A DNA stretch of 42,474 nucleotides from Acidimicrobiales bacterium (GCA_030040015.1 JASHUM010000058.1:1-42474), one strand, 5' to 3'. Shown: positions 9,003 to 17,357, counted from the first letter of the stretch. The notes: generated by a model from the letters alone, not told the origin. Translations and numbers: made by a program.

Positions 9003-10112
9003 GTGATCGTCGGCGTCCCGGCGGAGGTGAAGACCGGCGAGAACCGCGTGGCCCTCACGCCCGACGGTGCCCGGGAGCTGACCTCGCACGGCGTGCGCGT
9101 CTTGGTCGAGGCAGGGGCCGGAGAGCCTTCGGCGCTCCACGACGCCGACTACGCCGCGGTCGGGGCGGAGCTGGTGGGCACCGAAGACGCCTGGGGAGCC
9201 GAGCTCGTGCTCAAGGTGAAGGAGCCCCAACCCGAGGAGCACCGGTTCCTTCGAGAGGACCTGGTGCTCTTCACCTACCTCCATCTCGCTGCCTACCCGG
9301 CCGTCGCCGACGCCCTCCTGAAGCACAAGACCACGGCGTTCGGGTACGAGACCGTCCGCAGCCCCTCGGGCTCCCTGCCCCTCTTGGCACCGATGAGCGA
9401 GGTGGCCGGACGGCTCTCACCTCAGATCGGCGCCCACTTCCTGGAACGTGCCGCCGGTGGCCGCGGGGTCTTGATGGGCGGAGCTCCCGGTGTTCGGCCC
9501 GCCCGGGTGGTGGTGGTGGGCGCCGGAACGGTCGGGCTCAACGCCGCTTGGATCGCCCAGGGCATGGAAGCCGAGGTGTTCCTGCTCGACCGCGACCTGG
9601 ACCGGCTCAGGGTGGTGGACCAGATCCACCGGGGTCGCATCATGACCTTGGCCTCGAACCGGGCCGTCCTCGAGCGCTCGGTCGTCGACGCCGACTTGGT
9701 CATAGGCGCCGTGCTCGTCCCCGGTGGCCGCGCCCCGGTGGTGATCACGAAGGACATGGTCCGCAACATGAAGCCCGGCTCGGTCATCGTCGACGTGGCC
9801 GTGGACCAGGGTGGGTGCGTGGAGACCACCATGGAGACGACACACGACCGCCCGGTAGTGGAGCACTACGGCGTGCTCCACTACGGCGTCGGGAACATGC
9901 CGGCGGCGGTGCCGCACACCTCGACGTACGCGCTCACCAACGCCACCATCCCCTACGCCGTGACGCTGGCCACCAACGAGTTGGGCGACGCGCTCCGTGC
10001 CGATCCGGGCCTGGTCTCGGGTCTGGCCACGGCCCGAGGATCGCTCACCAACGCCACCACCGCCGAGGCCCTGGGCCGAGACGCGCTCGACCCCCTCGTC
10101 GCTTTGCGCTGA
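9003..10112 (+). CDS. ald: Alanine dehydrogenase
   Basis: A 369-residue NAD-dependent alanine dehydrogenase, interconverting L-alanine and pyruvate plus ammonia. The N-terminal [16 protein letters not shown] is the family signature. Lys73 (LKVKEP) and His94 (YLHLAA) align with the known catalytic Lys/His pair. The Rossmann motif [12 protein letters not shown] is at about 171-182, and the family's [12 protein letters not shown] segment is near 295. GTG 9003 starts the first beta strand exactly. The gene faces the oxidoreductase at 10123 with only 10 bases between stops. Confidence 0.97.
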   Translation: MIVGVPAEVKTGENRVALTPDGARELTSHGVRVLVEAGAGEPSALHDADYAAVGAELVGTEDAWGAELVLKVKEPQPEEHRFLREDLVLFTYLHLAAYPAVADALLKHKTTAFGYETVRSPSGSLPLLAPMSEVAGRLSPQIGAHFLERAAGGRGVLMGGAPGVRPARVVVVGAGTVGLNAAWIAQGMEAEVFLLDRDLDRLRVVDQIHRGRIMTLASNRAVLERSVVDADLVIGAVLVPGGRAPVVITKDMVRNMKPGSVIVDVAVDQGGCVETTMETTHDRPVVEHYGVLHYGVGNMPAAVPHTSTYALTNATIPYAVTLATNELGDALRADPGLVSGLATARGSLTNATTAEALGRDALDPLVALR

Positions 10113-10122
10113 GCCGGGAAAC

Positions 10123-11034
10123 TCAGAACGAATCGCCGGCACCTGAGACACCGAACCGCTCGACCAGGGCGACGCCCATGGCACCGACGGTGTCGGGTGC
10201 GGTGGCGACGGGCACGTCGAGGACGACGCCGTCCGCCCCTCCGGCAAACGTGGTGCCCACCGCCTCGATGACCGCCGTCGCCGGTGGCGTCGTCCAGCTG
10301 GCCGGGGCGGTCCGTACGAGCGCCATCGCCCAGAGGTGACCAGGCGGCCGGGCCTTGCGCCGTCGGGCGTCGACCACTGCGGCAAGGGAGACGGGCGCAT
10401 CCGCCCTTTCGCCGAGGACGCACAGAGCGTCGGCCCGGCGCAGGGCGACGTCGACCAACCGTCGTCCCGATCGGCCGGCGAGGACCACCGGCAAGGCCGG
10501 GCCCTGGGGGGGCGCCGGGCGGTTGGCGGCGTGGTCGAGGCTCAAGCGGCGTCCGTGGACGGTGACCTCCTCGGCCTCGAACAGCGCCCGGCACACCTCC
10601 ACCGCCTCCTCGAGCCGCTGCAGGCTCCAGGTGCCGCGCCACGCCGACCTGGGCGGTGGTCCCAGGCCGAGCACGGCGCGGCCGCCCGAGATGACGTCGA
10701 GAGCGCTCACCTGTTTGGCCAGCAACGCCGGTGGTCGCGTCGTCACGGCGGTCGCCAGTGCGCCGAGTCGCGCTGTCGTCGTGGCGGTCGCCAGCGCCCC
10801 GAGGAGGGTGTAGGCCTCCAACGCGTCGGCCCCGGCGATCGGCGAGGTCGGTCCACCCCCCCGCACCACCCGTGCCGGATCGTCCTCGATCCATATGGAG
10901 TCGAAGCCGGCCTCCTGGGCGGCCTGCGCCAACGTGAGCACCTCGGCGAGGCCCGGACCCGGCCGTGGCCGGGACGGGCGCGCCCGGTCGGGCCCGAAGA
11001 CCAATCGGATCCCGAGGCGGATGAGTGACGGCAC
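10123..11034 (-). CDS. LLM class F420-dependent oxidoreductase
   Basis: A 303-residue luciferase-like monooxygenase fold protein. Visible family segments are EAGFDSIWIEDDP near residue 45, LLGALATATTTARLGALAT (an alternating strand-helix) near 80, KQVSALDVISGGRAVLGLGPP near 110 and LPVVLAGRSGRRL near 185. F420 or FMN dependence is inferred from family. An Arg/Pro-rich stretch at 18-28 after the first strand is unusual. It starts 11 bases after the NYN gene on the same strand. Substrate unknown; it is only distantly like the copy at the window start. Confidence 0.85.
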   Translation of the reverse strand: MPSLIRLGIRLVFGPDRARPSRPRPGPGLAEVLTLAQAAQEAGFDSIWIEDDPARVVRGGGPTSPIAGADALEAYTLLGALATATTTARLGALATAVTTRPPALLAKQVSALDVISGGRAVLGLGPPPRSAWRGTWSLQRLEEAVEVCRALFEAEEVTVHGRRLSLDHAANRPAPPQGPALPVVLAGRSGRRLVDVALRRADALCVLGERADAPVSLAAVVDARRRKARPPGHLWAMALVRTAPASWTTPPATAVIEAVGTTFAGGADGVVLDVPVATAPDTVGAMGVALVERFGVSGAGDSF

Positions 11035-11045
11035 CGTGAACGCGA

Positions 11046-11420
11046 CTAGCCGTCCAAGCGGCGGCGGAACGTCCCCGCCCCCACCACGCCTGCCCCGAGC
11101 GACCGGACCCGGTCGGCCAAGGTGCTGTCCGAGGTGACGACGACCAGCGTGGCCGGATCGGTGTCGGCCTCGACGGTGGAGACGATGCAGTCGTCGGCTG
11201 CATCGGGTCCCCCTGGGGCGAAGTGCGCGGTGACGTGCACGTCGCCGGCTGCCTCGACCTCACCCGGCTGCGGGCGGCCGTCGAACACCACGGCGACCTC
11301 GTCACCGTCGGCCAGCGTGGCGAGCTGGGCCACGAGCGCCCGGCGTGCCCCGGGGCGGTCGCGCCACCAGCCGTCGGGGCGGCTCCCCACCACGTTCATG
11401 CCGTCGACGAGATAGCGCAC
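11046..11420 (-). CDS. NYN/PIN-like domain protein (YacP type)
   Basis: A 124-residue NYN-domain protein, a PIN-like fold that in characterised members is a metal-dependent RNase. The Asp-based signature starts immediately (RYLVDGMNVVGSRPDGWW), followed by VAVVFDGRP near 45 and VVVTSDSTLADRVRSLGA near 92, each carrying an acidic residue expected at the active site. YacP-like proteins are implicated in RNA turnover, but the role here is not shown. GTG start right after dprA; it ends in TAG. Confidence 0.83.
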   Translation of the reverse strand: MRYLVDGMNVVGSRPDGWWRDRPGARRALVAQLATLADGDEVAVVFDGRPQPGEVEAAGDVHVTAHFAPGGPDAADDCIVSTVEADTDPATLVVVTSDSTLADRVRSLGAGVVGAGTFRRRLDG

Positions 11421-11423
11421 GCC

Positions 11424-12548
11424 CTACCTTGTCATCCAGAACCCGCCTTCGGCGCGGACGAAGCCCGCCTCGGCCAGCTCTTCGAGGGCGAGTGCCACCT
11501 GGCCGAGAGGCTTCCCCGAGCGCAACACCAGGCTGTCGAGCGTCGTCGGCTCCGATCCCACGGCGCCCAGGATGCCTGCCGCCTCGGAGCTGAGGCCGAG
11601 TCCCCCGTCGGCCCGCCTCGGCCGTCTCCGCCCGGCTGGATCTCGGGCGAGGCGGCCGACACGACCCAGGAGGTCGACGACGTCGGCGCCGTCGCGCACG
11701 CAAAGGGCGCCCGACACCAACAGCGCGTTCGAACCCTCCGACGCGCTGCTCCGCGACGAGCCAGGGACGGCAGCAACCGGGATCCCTCTGCGCTGCGCGT
11801 GGGCCACGGTGTGAAAGGCACCTCCGCGCTCGTGCGACTCGACCACGACCACCAGGTCGCACAGGGCAGCGATCACTCGGTTGCGCACGGCGAAGCGCCA
11901 CCGGGAGCTGGCCACGGTCGGGGGGAGCTCCGACACCACTGCCCCGCCGGCGCAGAGTGCCGAGGCCAACCGGCGCTGGTCGACGCGGACGAGGCCGTCA
12001 TGAGCCGTGCCGAGCACCGATATGGCCGGCGATGCCTCGGCCGACACCGCACCCGACAGCGCTTCGACGTCGATGCCCGGCGCCAGGCCCGAGACGACTC
12101 CCACCCCGGCACTGGCCAGGGTGGCGCCCATGTCGAAGGCGCACTGACGGCCGGCACCCGTGGCGCTCCGAGTGCCTACCAGGGCCACAGCGGGCACATC
12201 GTCGACGCAGCGAGGATCTCCTCGGGCGAAGAGCACAGCCGGGGCGTCGGGATCGTCCGACAGCCTGCGGGGGTACCGCGCCGAGCCCGGCACCACGATC
12301 TCGATGCCTGCGTCCGAGCACCGACGGGAGATCTCCTCGGGCATCCCCGTCCGAGCCAGACGGTGGCTGCGGCGCTCGGGGTCGGCGGGATGATCTCCGG
12401 CCAGCACGCCCTCCCAGCAGTCGCGTGCCGACCCGACGGCGAGAAGGCGTCGCAACCGAGCGGGCGAGACCCCGAGTGCGGCCAGGGCGGCGGCGCACGC
12501 CTCGTCGTCGGAACACCCAGACCGCTCAGGCCGCGAGTCGATGATCAC
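11424..12548 (-). CDS. dprA: DNA-processing protein DprA
   Basis: A 374-residue DprA/Smf protein, which loads RecA on incoming single-stranded DNA during transformation. A helical N-terminal domain precedes the Rossmann-like DprA core: VALVGTRSATGAG near 140, SGLAPGIDVEAL near 175 and VVVVESHERGGAFHTVAHA near 255. The C-terminal winged-helix-like DML1 domain includes the LALEELAEAGFVRAEGG end. The usual SGxARGID loop reads SGLAPGID. The GTG start overlaps the comM stop (GTGA). It ends in TAG. Pairing with comM suggests at least a remnant of natural competence. Confidence 0.95.
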   Translation of the reverse strand: MIIDSRPERSGCSDDEACAAALAALGVSPARLRRLLAVGSARDCWEGVLAGDHPADPERRSHRLARTGMPEEISRRCSDAGIEIVVPGSARYPRRLSDDPDAPAVLFARGDPRCVDDVPAVALVGTRSATGAGRQCAFDMGATLASAGVGVVSGLAPGIDVEALSGAVSAEASPAISVLGTAHDGLVRVDQRRLASALCAGGAVVSELPPTVASSRWRFAVRNRVIAALCDLVVVVESHERGGAFHTVAHAQRRGIPVAAVPGSSRSSASEGSNALLVSGALCVRDGADVVDLLGRVGRLARDPAGRRRPRRADGGLGLSSEAAGILGAVGSEPTTLDSLVLRSGKPLGQVALALEELAEAGFVRAEGGFWMTR

Positions 12549-14047
12549 GAAAGGATCAGTGTCTCGCGTGCGGCACGCAATGCGAGCGCCTCGGCCACGT
12601 GTCGCTCGGTGAGGGGCTGACCCGGGTCTTCGAGATCGGCCACGGTACGGGCCACGCGCCACACCCGGTGCAGGCCCCGGGCGGAGAGCGTGCCGCTTCG
12701 CAAGCGGCGCTCGAGGAGAGCGGTGGCTCCCGCCGACAGCGGGCACTCCTGGCGAAGAGTGGTGACAGGCAGCTCGGCGTTGACCCGCACCCCTCGCACG
12801 ACAGCCGCCGCCCGGGCCAGGCGCACGCGCTCGGCCACCTTGGCGCTGGGCTCTCCGCACGGAGCACCCAGGAGGTCGCCGACATCGGGACGGCACAGCG
12901 GGACGGCCAGATCGAATCGGTCGAGCAAAGGCGCGGACAACCGCCGTTGATAGCGGGCGCGGGAGTGGTCGGTGCACCGGCATGCGCCGCGCATGGCACC
13001 CTCCCCGCACGGACAGGGGTTCATGGCCCCCACGAGCAGGATCCGAGCCGGGAGATCGACGGCACTTCGAGCCCGACGCACCCGGACCACGCCTTCCTCG
13101 AGAGGCTGGCGCAGTGCGTCGAGGACGGCGACGGAGAACTCCGCCAGTTCGTCCAAGAACAGCACCCCGCAGTGCGCCAAGCTGAGCTCGCCAGGACGAA
13201 GACAAGCCGTGCCTCCTCCGAGCACCGACACCTCGGTGGCCCCGTGGTGCGGGGCGCGCAGAGGCGGGTCGGTGGCCAACGCCCCACCCGGCACCGACAG
13301 GCCGGCAGCCGAGTAGATCCTCGTCACCTCGAGCGCCTCGGACCGTTCCAGTGGCGGCAGCAGGCCAGGGAGCCGCGTGGCCAGCATCGTCTTTCCCGAG
13401 CCGGGCGGGCCGACGAGGAGCAGGTGGTGGCCGCCGGCAGCGGCGACCTCCAGAGCCCGGCGACCCACCAGCTGGCCACGGACGTCGGCCAGGTCGGGCT
13501 GTGCTCGGGAGACCAAGGTGGCGGGCGGTGGCGGCGCAGGCCAGTCCCGGCGTCCGCGCACGGCGTCGACCACCTCGGACAGGGTGCGGGCGCCGCACAC
13601 CCGCGACGACAGCAGACGCGCCTCGGGGACGCACCCGAGAGGGACCACCACCCTCTTGGTGCCGAGTGCACTCACCATGGGGACGATCCCCGGTGCGGAC
13701 CGAAGCGAACCGTCGAGCCCGAGCTCACCGATGAACCCTGTCCCGGCCACCTCCCCTCCGGCCAGGGCGCCGACGGCAGTGAGGACCCCGATGGCGACGG
13801 CGAGATCGAGACCGGCGCCGGTCTTGCGCAGCGAGGACGGGGCCAGGTTGACGGTGATGCGCTGGGCCGGCCACTTGAGGCCGGTGGACAGCACGGCGGC
13901 GCGGACACGGTCACGCGACTCGCGCACGGCGGCGTCGGGAAGACCGACGACGGTGAAGGACGGAAGGCCGGACGAGACGTGGACCTCCACTTCGACGAGA
14001 CGGCCTTCGACCCCGTGCAATGTGGCGGAGAGGACGGTGGAGAGCAC
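12545..14047 (-). CDS. comM: ComM/YifB AAA ATPase
   Basis: A 500-residue Mg-chelatase-like AAA+ protein; ComM is a hexameric helicase that extends heteroduplex branches during transformation. The N-terminal domain shows GLPSFTVVGLPDAAVRESRDR near 28 (two joined motifs). Then come Walker A VGPPGSGKTMLA near 213, Walker B GVLFLDELAEF near 293, the MNPCPCGE zinc-like loop with Cys cluster near 340 and LLDRFDLAVPL sensor region near 370. GTG 14047 is preferred over GTG 14053 because AGGAG then sits at a workable spacing. It is coupled to dprA. Confidence 0.95.
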   Translation of the reverse strand: MLSTVLSATLHGVEGRLVEVEVHVSSGLPSFTVVGLPDAAVRESRDRVRAAVLSTGLKWPAQRITVNLAPSSLRKTGAGLDLAVAIGVLTAVGALAGGEVAGTGFIGELGLDGSLRSAPGIVPMVSALGTKRVVVPLGCVPEARLLSSRVCGARTLSEVVDAVRGRRDWPAPPPPATLVSRAQPDLADVRGQLVGRRALEVAAAGGHHLLLVGPPGSGKTMLATRLPGLLPPLERSEALEVTRIYSAAGLSVPGGALATDPPLRAPHHGATEVSVLGGGTACLRPGELSLAHCGVLFLDELAEFSVAVLDALRQPLEEGVVRVRRARSAVDLPARILLVGAMNPCPCGEGAMRGACRCTDHSRARYQRRLSAPLLDRFDLAVPLCRPDVGDLLGAPCGEPSAKVAERVRLARAAAVVRGVRVNAELPVTTLRQECPLSAGATALLERRLRSGTLSARGLHRVWRVARTVADLEDPGQPLTERHVAEALALRAARETLILS

Positions 14048-14142
14048 GGACACTCCTGCGTGACGTCGGCACCCACGCCGACCATGACGGACCGAGGAGG
14101 GCCGCAGGAAACGGCGCCGGCCCGACGAGACGCCGGTCTCGA

Positions 14143-14148
14143 CGCTAC
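14143..14148 (-). promoter_or_regulatory. Candidate -10 box (TAGCGT) for comM-dprA
   Basis: TAGCGT on the minus strand is the closest TAnnnT match upstream of comM, implying a leader of about 90 bases. Weak on its own. Confidence 0.3.
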
Positions 14149-14179
14149 GCGCCGGGTGTATCGGTCAGCGCCGGCGCGT

Positions 14180-14220
14180 GCGGGACGCAGGAGAAGCGGG
14201 ACGCAGGAGAAGCGGGACGC
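14180..14220. repeat. 16-bp tandem repeat, about 2.6 copies
   Basis: The unit GCGGGACGCAGGAGAA is present at 14180-14195 and 14196-14211, with a partial third copy to 14220. It lies in the 177-base gap between the cupin stop (14225) and comM, just beyond the cupin gene's 3' end. No open frame spans it in a convincing way. Confidence 0.75.
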
Positions 14221-14224
14221 GGAC

Positions 14225-14485
14225 TCAGTCGTGGGCTTCGGCACAACGCACGCCGCCAGGGCCGACGGTAGCGGCATGCGTCGTACCCGGCTCGAGGACG
14301 AGGCGATCGCCGGGACCGAGCTCGACGTCCCCGTCCGGCGTGTGGAAGACGATCGAGCCCGACAGACAGCACAGGGTCTTGCGATACGGATGCTGGTGGG
14401 CGCCGTAGAGAAACCCCGCTTCGTTGGACCACGTGGTCGTGGTCCGGCCCGCGGCGGCCATGTCGTCCTCGAAATCGTCGGTCAC
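14225..14485 (-). CDS. Small single-domain cupin protein
   Basis: An 86-residue cupin. The two short cupin motifs are visible: an AHQHPYRKTLCCLSGSI region near 28-45 (HxH plus the Gly at the end) and PGDRLVLEPGTTHAATV near 57-73 (PG...H). Such small cupins bind a metal and may be enzymes or ligand sensors. It is divergent from the PAS gene, with opposing promoter-like boxes between them. GTG start with AGAGGT upstream. No function can be assigned. Confidence 0.85.
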   Translation of the reverse strand: MTDDFEDDMAAAGRTTTTWSNEAGFLYGAHQHPYRKTLCCLSGSIVFHTPDGDVELGPGDRLVLEPGTTHAATVGPGGVRCAEAHD

Positions 14486-14538
14486 GGCCCGTACCTCTGT
14501 CCCCGTCCGGCCCGGCCGGGGCTCGGCACCCGGGCCGG

Positions 14539-14553
14539 TACCGTGGGAGGGTA
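14539..14553. promoter_or_regulatory. Back-to-back -10 boxes between cupin and PAS genes
   Basis: On the plus strand GGTACCGT (hexamer TACCGT 14539-14544) faces the PAS gene. On the minus strand GGTACCCT (hexamer TACCCT 14553-14548) faces the cupin gene. The hexamers are 3 bases apart and could form a compact divergent promoter. Confidence 0.4.
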
Positions 14554-14601
14554 CCCCGCCAGGCGTCGTGCCTGATCGGTTCGCGCACCAAGGAGATCCG
14601 C

Positions 14602-15015
14602 TTGACCATCGACGAGATGCCGTCGCTGGACATCCCCGACGAGGTCCACGAAGCCGTCCCCGAGTTCGCCGCCGGCGAAGGGGCGGTCGTCATCGTCGAC
14701 TTCCAAGGCCTGGTGCTCGGGCTCAACGCACCGGCCGAGGAGATGTGGGGCATGGGTTCGGAGGACATCGCCGGTGAGTTCGTCGAGATGCTGGTGCCGT
14801 CGGACCGGCGCTGGGGGCACCAGGCCTATCGACGCGGGTACCAGGTCGAGCCTCGCGACCGCGAGATGGACCCCGGGCTCTACCCCGAAGCCGAGACGGC
14901 TGAGGGCGAGCTGGTGCCCGTCCACGTGCGACTGCAGCCGGTCTACGTCGACGGGCGGCTCTTCGTCGCCGCTCACGTGACCCGGGACGACTCTCCCCGC
15001 CCGCCCCAGGACTGA
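14602..15015 (+). CDS. Stand-alone PAS domain protein
   Basis: A 137-residue protein made almost only of a PAS sensory domain: EGAVVIVDFQGLVLGLNAPAEEMWG at about 26-50, EDIAGEFVEMLVPSDRR at about 54-70 and the C-terminal strands VPVHVRLQPVYVDGRLFV. There is no kinase, cyclase, GGDEF or DNA-binding partner domain, so it must signal through another protein or bind a ligand alone. The TTG start is supported by AAGGAGAT at 14590-14597 with 4-6 base spacing. It is alone on the plus strand in a minus-strand region. Confidence 0.85.
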   Translation: MTIDEMPSLDIPDEVHEAVPEFAAGEGAVVIVDFQGLVLGLNAPAEEMWGMGSEDIAGEFVEMLVPSDRRWGHQAYRRGYQVEPRDREMDPGLYPEAETAEGELVPVHVRLQPVYVDGRLFVAAHVTRDDSPRPPQD

Positions 15016-15051
15016 GGCTCGGCCGGACGGCGGCCACCGGGTCGCAGCGAC

Positions 15052-15762
15052 CTACAGCGTGGCGCAGGCAGACAGCGTGGCCAAGGCCGCCTTGCGGGCA
15101 GCTCCTCCTGAATCGCGGGCCAACCGGGCCAGAGGCCGCACCCGAGAAGGACGGGCGAGCACATAGCGGATCGTCCGTCCGACGTGCACCGTTCCGTCCG
15201 CCTCGAGCAGTTCGAACACGCCGTGGTCGAGCAGTCCGTCCTCGGGTCGGTCGCTCACGACCCGGAACACCGACCACGGGACCTTGCGTCCCTCGCACAC
15301 CTCGGCGACGGCCGACGTCTCCATGTCGAGTGCCACCACGCCTCGACGAACCAGCTCGGCGATCCGCTCGTCGTCGACGATGAGCTCGTGGGTGGTGGCG
15401 AGCGACCCTGAGGGATGGTGGCGGCCCAAGGTCTGTGGAGTGAACCGTCTGCCCGACCCGAGGTCCTCCACCTCGGCAGGTGTGACGAGGTCGCCCACGG
15501 ACAGCGCCGGGCCGATGCCGCCGGCGATACCGGTCACCACGACATGGTCGAACGTGGCGGCCTCGAGCAGGCGTTCGGTCGAGCGGCGGGCCGCGACCGG
15601 GCCCACGCCGATCATCGCCGCCGTGACGGGATTGCTGCCCGCGGTGCCCACCTGCACGTCGGCGTCACCGAGTCGCCCGACACGGGCGCCCATGGAGCGG
15701 ACGATCGGTTTGAGCTCGGAGCGCATGGGCGCCAGGACCAGGATGCGACAGGGCTGGCGCAC
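15052..15762 (-). CDS. MTA/SAH nucleosidase-like (nucleoside phosphorylase family)
   Basis: A 236-residue protein of the PNP/UDP family, closest in pattern to 5'-methylthioadenosine/S-adenosylhomocysteine nucleosidase and HpnG-type proteins. Visible: LVLAPMRSELKPI at the start (base-side Glu), VVVTGIAGGIGPALSVGDLV near 75 and VVALDMETSAVAEVCE near 150 (the Met-Glu pair that contacts ribose), then FRVVSDRPED with the catalytic-type Asp. The substrate among MTA, SAH and other nucleosides is not settled. GTG start 3 bases after the echA stop, so one transcript is likely. Confidence 0.8.
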   Translation of the reverse strand: MRQPCRILVLAPMRSELKPIVRSMGARVGRLGDADVQVGTAGSNPVTAAMIGVGPVAARRSTERLLEAATFDHVVVTGIAGGIGPALSVGDLVTPAEVEDLGSGRRFTPQTLGRHHPSGSLATTHELIVDDERIAELVRRGVVALDMETSAVAEVCEGRKVPWSVFRVVSDRPEDGLLDHGVFELLEADGTVHVGRTIRYVLARPSRVRPLARLARDSGGAARKAALATLSACATL

Positions 15763-15765
15763 CGC

Positions 15766-16557
15766 TCAGCGTCCCTCGAAACGGGGCGGCCTCCGCTCGA
15801 CGAACGCCCGCATGGCCTCGGCGGTGTCGGCCGTGGCGAAGTTGACGGTCTGGCTCCGAGCCTCGTCCTCCAGGGCCTGGGCCATGGTGACCTGCGCCCC
15901 GTTGTTGAGGAGGCGCTTGGTCATCGACAGCGCCAGGGGTGGTCCGGAGGCCAGCCTGCCCACCCACTCGTCGACGAAGGAGTCGAGCTCGTCGTCCGGC
16001 ACGACGCGATTGATCAGCCCGATTGCTTGCGCCTCGTCGGCCGAGAGCATGTCGGCGAAGAAGGCAAGCTCCTTGGCCCGGTGCAGGCCGACGAGCCTGG
16101 GCAGGAGCCACGACGACCCCCCGTCCACCGAGAGGCCCCGCAGAGAGAAGATCTCCGACAGCCGGGAGCTGCGGGAGGCAACGGTGAGGTCGCACTGCAG
16201 GGCCAGGCTCAAGCCGGCGCCCGCCGCCACCCCGCCGATCTTGGCGATGGTCGGCTTGGGCACGTCGTGAAGAGCGAGCATGACCTCGCCCAGGTACCGC
16301 ATCCGCACCAGATGGGGGTCGGCCGGATCGCCGCTCACTCCGGACGGGTCAGTGATGTCCGCGCCCGAACAGAACGCCCCTCCGGCGCCCGTGATCACCA
16401 GGACGCGATCCTGGCGATGGTGGGTCACGTCGAGAAACGTCTCGAGGAGCTCCTGCCACATGCGCCCGTTGGCGGCGTTCTTGCGCTCGGGGCGGTTGAG
16501 GGTGACGGTCACCACGCCGTCACGACGCTCGACGATGATGGTCTCCAGTCCGCCCAC
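15766..16557 (-). CDS. Enoyl-CoA hydratase/isomerase family protein
   Basis: A 263-residue crotonase-fold protein. The N-terminus reads VVTVTLNRPERKNA; the first oxyanion-hole motif is GAFCSGADITD near 65; the second is IGGVAAGAGLSLALQCDL near 108; SEIFSLRGLSVDGGSSW near 135 lies at the active-site entrance, where acidic residues sit in true hydratases. It may be a hydratase, isomerase or related enzyme. Start GTG 16557 is set by a GGGAGAGGGAG site and by the family N-terminus. A perfect palindrome and -10 box lie upstream. Confidence 0.9.
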   Translation of the reverse strand: MGGLETIIVERRDGVVTVTLNRPERKNAANGRMWQELLETFLDVTHHRQDRVLVITGAGGAFCSGADITDPSGVSGDPADPHLVRMRYLGEVMLALHDVPKPTIAKIGGVAAGAGLSLALQCDLTVASRSSRLSEIFSLRGLSVDGGSSWLLPRLVGLHRAKELAFFADMLSADEAQAIGLINRVVPDDELDSFVDEWVGRLASGPPLALSMTKRLLNNGAQVTMAQALEDEARSQTVNFATADTAEAMRAFVERRPPRFEGR

Positions 16558-16600
16558 GACCCGCTCCCTCTCCCGGTTCCGCCCGTCTCGGGTGCCCGAC

Positions 16601-16606
16601 ACCCTA
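16601..16606 (-). promoter_or_regulatory. Candidate -10 box (TAGGGT) for echA-like gene
   Basis: AGTAGGGT on the minus strand lies about 44 bases upstream of GTG 16557 and directly abuts the palindrome at 16607-16620. Confidence 0.4.
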
Positions 16607-16620
16607 CTGAGCGCGCTCAG
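16607..16620. promoter_or_regulatory. Perfect 14-bp palindrome, possible operator
   Basis: CTGAGCGCGCTCAG is a perfect inverted repeat that touches the -10 box of the enoyl-CoA hydratase gene and overlaps the stop codon of yraN. Its size and position fit a TetR- or FadR-type operator, although no regulator gene is adjacent. Confidence 0.4.
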
Positions 16621-17003
16621 GCCCCGGCTCCCTCGAGCACCTCGACCACGGGAACGCCTCTCCGGCCAGGCCGCACGGCGGCGACGTCGATGCGCACGGC
16701 GCGCACCACCGGCGCGTTCGGGCGCCCCTCCTCCAGGTACCGCCCGGCGAGGCGGCGGAGACGACGCAGGCGAAGCGGGGTCACGGCCTCGAACGGGGAG
16801 CCGAAGGCGGACGAGGTACGGGTCTTCACCTCGCAGAAGACCAAGGTGCTCGAACCCTCGTGCACCAGCACCAGGTCGACCTCGCCGCCGGGACAGCGCC
16901 AGTTGCGCTCCACCACCTGATAGCCGCGCCCGAGGTACCACTGGGCGACCACGTCCTCGCCACGCCGGCCGATGCGCCGGCGTCGCTCCGCGCCCGCGCT
17001 CAG
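16617..17003 (-). CDS. yraN: YraN/UPF0102 endonuclease-like protein
   Basis: A YraN-family protein of 128 residues as drawn. The Holliday-junction-resolvase-like nuclease core is clear: IGRRGEDVVAQWYLGRGYQVV, then RCPGGEVDLVLV (acidic pair) and LVFCEVKTRTSSAFG (ExK). The family function is unproven. There is no ATG, GTG or TTG just ahead of the conserved N-terminus. A CTG at 17003 overlaps the upstream stop as CTGA, mirroring the GTGA overlaps elsewhere, so I use it as the start. The nearest ordinary upstream start is GTG 17096, deep inside the DUF2469 gene, and an internal GTG would remove the first conserved helix. Confidence 0.85.
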   Translation of the reverse strand: MSAGAERRRRIGRRGEDVVAQWYLGRGYQVVERNWRCPGGEVDLVLVHEGSSTLVFCEVKTRTSSAFGSPFEAVTPLRLRRLRRLAGRYLEEGRPNAPVVRAVRIDVAAVRPGRRGVPVVEVLEGAGA

Positions 17004-17290
17004 CTGTCGCGCTCGGGAAGACGCTCCACGTTCACGTCCCTGAAGGTGATGACCCGGGCGTGGGGGACGAAGCGCGCCGGCCGGTACATGTCCCACACCC
17101 AGGCGTCGTCGAGCTCGATCTCCACGGCGGTGGGGTTTGACTGGAGGACGGTGATCTTGACGTCGTTGGCCAGGTAGAACCGGCGCTCGGTCTCGACCAC
17201 GTAGCGAAAGAGGGGCAGGACGGTCCGGTACTCCTGGACCAGGGCCAGCTCGATCTCCGCCTCATAGCGCTCGAGATCCTCTTCGCTCAT
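17000..17290 (-). CDS. DUF2469 family protein
   Basis: A 96-residue protein of the actinobacterial DUF2469 family, recognised by EDLERYEAEIELALVQEYR at the start, VETERRFYLANDVK near 30 and DAWVWDMYRPARFV near 60, with a closing ITFRDVNVERL. The function is unknown; the family is usually encoded next to yraN, as here. ATG 17290 matches the family start; a GTG at 17329 would add 13 residues. A TACGCT -10 box lies at 17358-17363 on the minus strand. Confidence 0.92.
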   Translation of the reverse strand: MSEEDLERYEAEIELALVQEYRTVLPLFRYVVETERRFYLANDVKITVLQSNPTAVEIELDDAWVWDMYRPARFVPHARVITFRDVNVERLPERDS

Positions 17291-17357
17291 CTTCCCCAGC
17301 GCGGCTCTCGTCGGACGTGGTGGGCTCACCCACCGGGCCGCACCCCCGTTGCGGCCG

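Noticed and set aside
10113-10122. Terminator between ald and the convergent oxidoreductase
   Set aside because: Only 10 bases separate the two stops and no stem-loop is visible there.
11223-12620. Plus-strand open frame opposite dprA, and similar long frames opposite comM, fumC and recG
   Set aside because: Composition is His/Gly/Arg/Pro-rich with no family motif, whereas the minus strand encodes clear conserved proteins.
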